Positions 5,767 through 10,452 of a stretch of 10,452 nucleotides of DNA are shown in pieces. Source of the stretch: Chloroflexota bacterium. GTDB lineage: Bacteria > Chloroflexota > Dehalococcoidia > SM23-28-2 > RBG-16-64-32. The notes beneath the pieces were generated by a model. That model was not told the DNA's origin, did not search any database, and saw only the letters and a program-made list of their open reading frames with translations. A program made the translations under genes and the position numbers. How positions within the stretch are numbered: the first letter of the stretch is position 1; the number at the start of each line of letters is the position of its first letter. The stretch spans positions 1-10,452 of the forward strand of contig JADFKX010000061.1 of assembly GCA_022564695.1 (NCBI GenBank). The letters are read 5' to 3'.

Positions 5767-6765
5767 CTAATCCTTCTTCTGTAGCCAGGGCATCATCGCC
5801 CGCAGCTCCTTGCCCACCTGCTCTATCGGGTGCTCAGCGTTCTGCTTGCGCAGCGCCATGAAGCTGGGCCGGCCCGCCTGGTTCTCCAGGATCCACTCGC
5901 GGGCGAACGCCCCGGACTGAATGTTTCCCAGGATCTGCTTCATGGACTGCTTCACACGGTCGTCGATCACCTTCGGCCCGCGGGTATAGTCGCCGTACTC
6001 CGCCGTATCGGAGATCGTGTAGCGCATGTAGGCCATGCCGCCCTCGTGGATGAAGTCCACCAGTAGCTTCAGCTCGTGCAGGCACTCGAAGTAAGCGATC
6101 TCCGGCTGGTAGCCGGCGTCGACCAGCGTCTCGAACGACGCCTTTATCAGCGCCGTGACGCCGCCGCAGAGCACCGTCTGCTCCCCGAACAAGTCGGTCT
6201 CAGTCTCCTCAGCGAAAGTAGTCTCCAGCACCCCGGCGCGTGCGCAGCCGATCCCCTTGGCGTAAGCCAGCGCGGTCTCTCTAGCCGTTTCCGTGGCGTT
6301 CTGGTGTACCGCCAGCAGCGCCGGCACCCCCAAACCCTTTCTGAACAGCTCGCGCAGGCCGTGGCCGGGCGCCTTGGGAGCGATCATCGTCACGTCCACA
6401 TCCGGCGGCGGCTGGATCTGGCCGTAGTGAATGTTGAACCCATGGGCGAACATCAGCATATTTCCGGCGCTGAGACCGCGCTCAACACTCTCCAGGTAGA
6501 CCTGCCGCTGCACCTGATCCGGGACAAGCATCATAATGATGTCCGCCTCCCGCGCCACCTCCTCCACGCTGCCTACGCGGAGGCCGGCGTCCTGGGCAAG
6601 CTGCAGGGACTTGGAGCCCGGATACAGACCGACCATCACGTTGCAGCCGTTATCCTGCAGGTTGAGGGCGTGAGCATGCCCCTGCGACCCGTAACCGATG
6701 ATGCCGATCGTCTTTCCCTGTATCAGCTCCAGCCTGGCGTCGCTCTCATAGTAGATCTTGACCAC
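5767..6765 (-). CDS. ilvC: Ketol-acid reductoisomerase, class I (short form)
   Basis: Isomerises and reduces acetolactate or acetohydroxybutyrate to the dihydroxy acids with a nicotinamide cofactor and two Mg2+. The 332 residues are the class I length. The Rossmann domain shows GIIGYGSQGHAHA (21-33). The cofactor-selecting loop GLYPGSKS (46-53) has Tyr where many have Arg but keeps both Ser, so NADPH is the default expectation. Catalytic residues are H108 (AHGFN), K131, D191 and E195 (ETDLFGEQ), E227, E231 and S252. The C-terminus ends MMPWLQKKD, close to the usual end. The start is GTG at 6765, which gives the typical VKIYYE N-terminus. A coding-like segment lies in another frame just after the stop (see findings), so the true or ancestral C-terminus could be longer. 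Confidence 0.96.
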   Translation of the reverse strand: MVKIYYESDARLELIQGKTIGIIGYGSQGHAHALNLQDNGCNVMVGLYPGSKSLQLAQDAGLRVGSVEEVAREADIIMMLVPDQVQRQVYLESVERGLSAGNMLMFAHGFNIHYGQIQPPPDVDVTMIAPKAPGHGLRELFRKGLGVPALLAVHQNATETARETALAYAKGIGCARAGVLETTFAEETETDLFGEQTVLCGGVTALIKASFETLVDAGYQPEIAYFECLHELKLLVDFIHEGGMAYMRYTISDTAEYGDYTRGPKVIDDRVKQSMKQILGNIQSGAFAREWILENQAGRPSFMALRKQNAEHPIEQVGKELRAMMPWLQKKD

Positions 6766-6771
6766 GGTATG

Positions 6772-6777
6772 CTCCTC
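6772..6777 (-). promoter_or_regulatory. Ribosome-binding site supporting the GTG start of ilvC
   Basis: GAGGAG on the minus strand, 6 nt before the GTG at 6765. No ATG near this position gives the conserved N-terminus, so spacing and protein alignment both favour GTG. Confidence 0.65.
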
Positions 6778-6809
6778 GCTCTACTTTGCCGAATAGGGCA
6801 GCTCTGTTC

Positions 6810-7367
6810 CTACCACGTATGCGGGCCCTCGTAGCGCTCCGGCTCCTCATGCCCATCCCTCGGGTGAGAGGAGGCCGAGCCCCGCAGCATCGCCACTCGG
6901 CCCGTACGCACCAACTCGATAACGGTGTAGTCACTCAGAAGCTCGAACAGGGCGTCCACCTTCGCTCCGTCCCCCGTGACCTCCAGGATCACTGATTCCG
7001 AGGAGACGTCCACAATACTAGCCCGGAACAGGTCAGCAATCTCGATGATATGGCTTCGGTTGCCGGCGTCCACCCGCACCTTGATCATGGCCATCTCTCG
7101 GCTCACGATCTCCTCGGCAGAGATGTCCCGGATGTTCACGACCTCTACAAGCTTGTCCACCTGCTTGACCACCTGCTCGGCGTCCGTGTTGGCGTCCACG
7201 ACGAACGTCATACGTGAGAGACCCGCCGTCTCGGAGTGACCGACGGCCAGGCTTTCGATGTTGAATCCGCGCTGGCGCCACTTCGAGACGATGCGGTTGA
7301 GCACGCCCGGACGGTCTTCAACCAGCGCTATTATCGTGTGCGGCCGGATCTTATCTCGCTGGCTCAC
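6810..7367 (-). CDS. ilvN: Acetolactate synthase, small regulatory subunit
   Basis: Regulatory partner of IlvB. It activates the large subunit and normally confers valine feedback inhibition. The 185 residues hold an N-terminal ACT domain (about 10-85) with the motifs EDRPGVLNRI and RGFNIESLAVG. A C-terminal IlvN domain (about 90-163) ends in ELVRTGRVAMLRG. A polar tail of about 20 residues follows, which is longer than in many homologues and has no recognised function. The start is a GTG whose last two bases are part of the ilvB stop (GTGA, 4-nt overlap), with GGAGGT 6 nt upstream. This arrangement implies translational coupling to ilvB. ilvH is an equivalent name for this subunit; the choice of symbol is conventional. 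Confidence 0.95.
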   Translation of the reverse strand: MSQRDKIRPHTIIALVEDRPGVLNRIVSKWRQRGFNIESLAVGHSETAGLSRMTFVVDANTDAEQVVKQVDKLVEVVNIRDISAEEIVSREMAMIKVRVDAGNRSHIIEIADLFRASIVDVSSESVILEVTGDGAKVDALFELLSDYTVIELVRTGRVAMLRGSASSHPRDGHEEPERYEGPHTW

Positions 7368-9073
7368 GCTGTGACCTCCACCCGCTCGTCCTCGTAGGTC
7401 GGCAGATCAACCGTCTCCTCTAGGGAGGCGCCCGGCGGCACCATCGGGTAGCAGTTCTCGTCCTCCTTGACCTGGAAGTCGCAGACTACGGGACCGTCGT
7501 GCTCCATGGCTTGGCGGATGACCGGCTCTACCTCTTCCCTCCGGGTGGCCCTGAGGCCAAGGATGCCGAACGCCTCGGCCAGCTTGACGAAGTCCGGGTT
7601 ACGCATCGGCGTAGCCACGATGTTGTTGCTGTAAAAGAGCTGCTGCCACTGGCGCACCATACCCAGGGAGTTGTTGTTGATGATGGCAAACTTGATCGGC
7701 CAATCGTACTCGGCGATTGTAGCCAGCTCCTGCAGCGTCATCTGGAAGCCGCCGTCGCCGCAGACGGACCACACCAGCTCACCGGGCTTCGCCACCTGCA
7801 CGCCCATTGCGGCCGGCACCTCGAAGCCCATCGTCCCCAGGCCGCCGGAGGTGACGAACGAGTTCGGCTTGTCGTACCAGAAGAACTGGGCAGCCCACAT
7901 CTGGTGCTGGCCAACGCCGGTCACCACGTAGCAATCGCCGCCGGTGGCCTCGTACAGCTTCTGGATAACGTATTGCGGGAGGACATCGGGCGTCTCCCTG
8001 ACGGTGATGGAGGGGTGATCCCGCCTCAGCCCCTCGATGCGGGCGAACCAGTCCGGACGCTCCACAGATTTAACAAGCTTGTTGAGCTCGCGCAGGCTGT
8101 TACGGACGTCGCCCTGGAGGGTAGCGGTGGGGCGGACGTTCTTGCCGATCTCCGCCGGGTCGATCTCCATGTGGATGATCTTGGCGTTGGGGGCAAAGTC
8201 CTTGAGCCGGCCCGTGATCCGGTCATCGAAGCGCATACCAGCAGCAATGAGCAGGTCAGACTCGTGGATGGCGATGTTGTTCCAGTACATGCCGTGCATG
8301 CCGGGCATGCCCAGATACAGCGGGTGTGTGCCGGGGAAGCCGCTGATGCCCAGGAGAGTAGTGATGACGGGGATGTTGCCCTTCTCCGCCAGCTCCCGTA
8401 TCTCATCGTAGGCCTGCGAGATGATGACCCCGTGACCCGATAGGATTACCGGCCGCTTCGCCTCAGCGATTAGCTCCGCAGCTTTCACCACTTCCGCCGG
8501 GTCCGCGTACAGGCGCGGCCTGTACCCCTTCAGCTCCACCTTCTCGGGCCAGACAAACTCGGCCTTCTGCTGGAAGACGTCGCGGGGTATGTCCACCAGC
8601 ACCGGCCCCGGACGGCCGGTGGACGCGATGTGGAACGCCTCCCGCATGACCTTGGGTATCTCCGCCACGTCCAGCACCAGGTAGTTGTGCTTCGTGATAG
8701 GGATGGTGATGCCGGTGATGTCCGCCTCCTGGAAGCCGTCGCGCCCGAGGAGGGCGCTAATCACGGCCCCCGTTACACAGACAAGGGGCACGGAGTCCAT
8801 CCAGGCGTTGGCGATGCCGGTGACGATGTTCGTCGCGCCGGGGCCGGACGTAGCGAAGCACACTCCTACCTTGCCTGATACGCGGGCGTAAGCATCGGCG
8901 GCGTGGGCCGCGCACTGCTCGTGCTTCACCAGGTAGTGACGTACCTTCGGGTAGTACTGTGGAATAGCATCGTATAGGGGCAGGTTGGCGCCACCCGGCA
9001 GACCAAAGATGTGCTCGGTCCCCTCCCTGACCAGGGACTCCATCACCATTTGGGCTCCTGTCAACTCCGCCAT
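7364..9073 (-). CDS. ilvB: Acetolactate synthase (acetohydroxyacid synthase), large catalytic subunit
   Basis: A thiamine-diphosphate and FAD enzyme that makes 2-acetolactate from two pyruvates, or acetohydroxybutyrate from pyruvate and 2-oxobutyrate. The 569 residues span the three usual domains: N-terminal pyrimidine-binding (to about 165), central FAD-associated (about 190-330) and C-terminal ThDP-binding (about 365-545). Catalytic E52 lies in KHEQ, and Q115 in GFQEAD matches Gln110 of E. coli AHAS II. The ThDP/Mg motif runs from CGDGGFQM (D440) to INNNSLGMVRQW (N467), and W476 is in place. FAD-domain motifs include GMRFDDRITG at 279-288. The TGQV motif common in the family is TGAV here (A103), followed by I105 and G113. 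The ATG has GGAGGAG 7 nt upstream. It lies 57 nt after ilvD and overlaps ilvN. Other ThDP enzymes are unlikely given the ilvN neighbour. Confidence 0.96.
   Translation of the reverse strand: MAELTGAQMVMESLVREGTEHIFGLPGGANLPLYDAIPQYYPKVRHYLVKHEQCAAHAADAYARVSGKVGVCFATSGPGATNIVTGIANAWMDSVPLVCVTGAVISALLGRDGFQEADITGITIPITKHNYLVLDVAEIPKVMREAFHIASTGRPGPVLVDIPRDVFQQKAEFVWPEKVELKGYRPRLYADPAEVVKAAELIAEAKRPVILSGHGVIISQAYDEIRELAEKGNIPVITTLLGISGFPGTHPLYLGMPGMHGMYWNNIAIHESDLLIAAGMRFDDRITGRLKDFAPNAKIIHMEIDPAEIGKNVRPTATLQGDVRNSLRELNKLVKSVERPDWFARIEGLRRDHPSITVRETPDVLPQYVIQKLYEATGGDCYVVTGVGQHQMWAAQFFWYDKPNSFVTSGGLGTMGFEVPAAMGVQVAKPGELVWSVCGDGGFQMTLQELATIAEYDWPIKFAIINNNSLGMVRQWQQLFYSNNIVATPMRNPDFVKLAEAFGILGLRATRREEVEPVIRQAMEHDGPVVCDFQVKEDENCYPMVPPGASLEETVDLPTYEDERVEVTA
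7374..7379 (-). promoter_or_regulatory. Ribosome-binding site of ilvN inside the end of ilvB
   Basis: GGAGGT on the minus strand, 6 nt before the GTG at 7367 and within the last codons of ilvB. It supports the GTG start that overlaps the ilvB TGA. Confidence 0.65.
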
Positions 9074-9130
9074 GACTACACTCCTCCAGACACGATTAGG
9101 CTCATCAGCGTTACATTCATTCCGTAATTG

Positions 9131-10452
9131 CTATCCACATACGGCGCCTTCCGACGCCGATGATACAAGCCGGGCATACTTGGCCAGCGCGCCGCTCGTG
9201 TACTTGGGCGCAGGCGCCTTCCAGGCGTCCTGTCGTCGCTTCATCTCGTCCTCCGCGACCTGAACGTCGATGCGGCGCTTCGGGATGTCCAGGCTGATGA
9301 CGTCGCCATCCCGGACGAGAGCGATGGGGCCGCCGACCGCAGCCTCCGGCGCCACATGGCCGGTCATGAACCCGCGTGTCGCCCCGGAGAAACGGCCGTC
9401 CGTGATGAGGGCAACGTCCTCGCCCAGCCCCTGCCCGGCGATGGCGGCCGTCACCGCAAGCATCTCGCGCATGCCGGGCCCGCCCTTGGGCCCTTCGTAG
9501 CGAATGACCACCACGTCGCCCGCCTTGATCCGCCTCTCGCGCACCGCCTCCGCCGTCGCCTCCTCGCCATCGAAAACGCGGGCCGGGCCGCTGAATTGCA
9601 GCTTCTTTACGCCACTGGTCTTCATCACGCAACCCTCCGGCGCCAGATTCCCCTTCAGGACCACCAGCGTACCCGTAGGCTCCAGCGGCTTATCGACGGG
9701 CAGAACCACGTCCTGGCCATCGCTGATCTGGAGGCCGGACAGGTTCTCAGCTATGGTCTTGCCTGTGACGGTCATCGCCTCGCCGTTAAGCAGGCTGCTA
9801 TCCAGCAGCTCCTTCATCAGCAACGGCACGCCGCCCACTCGGTCCAGGTCGACCATAACGTAGCGTCCACCGGGCCGCGTATCGGCGATGTGCGGGGTGC
9901 GTCGGCCGATACGGTCGAAGTCGTCCAGTGAGAGCGCCACGCCAGCCTCGCGGGCGATCGCCAGCAGGTGAAGGGCGGCGTTCGTGGAGCCGCCGATCGC
10001 CACCACCACGGCGATCGCGTTCTCAAACGCCGCCTTGGTGAGGATATCGCGAGGCTTCAGGTCCGCCTCCAGCAACCTCAACGCCGCCTCGCCCGTCCGG
10101 CGACAGAGGTCGTCCCGGCGCCGGTCGGTGGCGGGGATAGAGGCGCTATAGGGCAGCGCCATGCCCAGCGCCTCGCTGGCGCAGGCCATCGTGTTGGCCG
10201 TGTACATACCGGCGCAGGAGCCCTCCCCTGGACAGGCGGCGCACTCCAGCTCATACAGCTCCTTTTCGGACATGCGGCCCGCCTCGTACGCGCCGACTGC
10301 CTCAAACACATCCTGGACGGTGACGTCGCGGCCCTTGTAGCGGCCCGGCATGATCGTACCGCCGTACAGAAAGATGGACGGTATGTTTAGGCGGGCCGCC
10401 GCCATCAACGAGCCGGGGAGGCTCTTGTCGCAGCCCGCGATCGTCACCAGAG
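9131..10452 (-). CDS. ilvD: Dihydroxy-acid dehydratase, N-terminally truncated by the window edge
   Basis: Dehydrates 2,3-dihydroxyisovalerate and 2,3-dihydroxy-3-methylvalerate to the 2-oxo acids, using an Fe-S cluster and Mg2+. The frame stays open to the window edge, leaving 439 full codons of a protein that is usually near 555-560. About 115-120 N-terminal residues, including the first cluster cysteine, are off-window. Counting from the GTG at 10447, the visible landmarks are GCDKSLPGSLMAAARLNIPS with cluster Cys6, CPGEGSCAGMYTANTM with Cys78, IGGSTNA at 151-157, and TDGRFSGATRGFMTGHVAPEA with catalytic Ser354. The C-terminus YARLVSSASEGAV is typical. The GTG at 10447 is an internal valine codon, not a start. 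The related sugar-acid dehydratases are less likely in this operon. It is the first visible gene of the cluster. Confidence 0.96.
   Translation of the reverse strand, partial: LVTIAGCDKSLPGSLMAAARLNIPSIFLYGGTIMPGRYKGRDVTVQDVFEAVGAYEAGRMSEKELYELECAACPGEGSCAGMYTANTMACASEALGMALPYSASIPATDRRRDDLCRRTGEAALRLLEADLKPRDILTKAAFENAIAVVVAIGGSTNAALHLLAIAREAGVALSLDDFDRIGRRTPHIADTRPGGRYVMVDLDRVGGVPLLMKELLDSSLLNGEAMTVTGKTIAENLSGLQISDGQDVVLPVDKPLEPTGTLVVLKGNLAPEGCVMKTSGVKKLQFSGPARVFDGEEATAEAVRERRIKAGDVVVIRYEGPKGGPGMREMLAVTAAIAGQGLGEDVALITDGRFSGATRGFMTGHVAPEAAVGGPIALVRDGDVISLDIPKRRIDVQVAEDEMKRRQDAWKAPAPKYTSGALAKYARLVSSASEGAVCG

Noticed and set aside
6607..6630. Tyr48 in the IlvC cofactor loop, considered as evidence for NADH use.
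   Set aside because: Both Ser residues that contact the NADPH phosphate are kept, no acidic replacement is present, and Tyr at this position is, as I recall, a common natural variant.
7499..8443. A long plus-strand open frame (314 codons) opposite ilvB, with similar ones opposite leuB, leuA and leuD.
   Set aside because: These are antisense shadows of GC-rich coding sequence. The minus-strand frames encode complete, conserved enzymes.
10445..10447. GTG at 10447 as the start codon of ilvD.
   Set aside because: The frame continues upstream to the window edge, and about 115-120 conserved N-terminal residues of the family are missing, so this is an internal valine.

Overview
The window is GC-rich, with G or C in most third codon positions. 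It carries one long minus-strand gene cluster for branched-chain amino acid synthesis. In the direction of transcription (high to low coordinates) the order is ilvD (cut at the window edge), ilvB, ilvN, ilvC, leuA, leuC, leuD, a small unrecognised membrane-protein gene, and leuB. The organism is a bacterium. The compact ilv-leu order and the type of palindromic spacer repeats suggest Chloroflexota (Dehalococcoidia or SAR202-like). That placement is from memory of similar genomes and is an inference, not a search result.

Layout. 1-83 probably holds the last 26 codons of a convergent plus-strand gene. 100-1155 is leuB, which ends the cluster. 1262-1765 encodes a 167-residue membrane protein starting 2 nt after leuD. 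1768-2403 and 2404-3813 are leuD and leuC, which abut exactly. 3909-5486 is leuA. 5487-5766 is a 280-nt spacer packed with four different hairpin modules. 5767-6765 is ilvC, 6810-7367 ilvN and 7364-9073 ilvB; ilvN and ilvB overlap by 4 nt. 9131-10452 is ilvD without its N-terminus.

How it works. IlvBN condenses pyruvate (or pyruvate plus 2-oxobutyrate) to acetohydroxyacids. IlvC isomerises and reduces them, and IlvD dehydrates the diols to 2-oxoisovalerate or 3-methyl-2-oxovalerate. LeuA, LeuCD and LeuB then carry 2-oxoisovalerate to 2-oxoisocaproate. The final transaminase (ilvE) is not in the window. Feedback control is expected at IlvN (ACT domain) and at the C-terminal domain of LeuA. No convincing promoter was found inside the window; the main one is probably upstream of ilvD, off the edge.

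Most of the content is ordinary biosynthesis. The points worth a second look are a LeuB with the Lys-Tyr-Val cofactor signature of NADP-dependent isocitrate dehydrogenase, the mosaic hairpin spacer between ilvC and leuA, a coding-like frameshifted tail after the ilvC stop, the unknown membrane protein inside the leu genes, and substitutions near the active site of IlvB.
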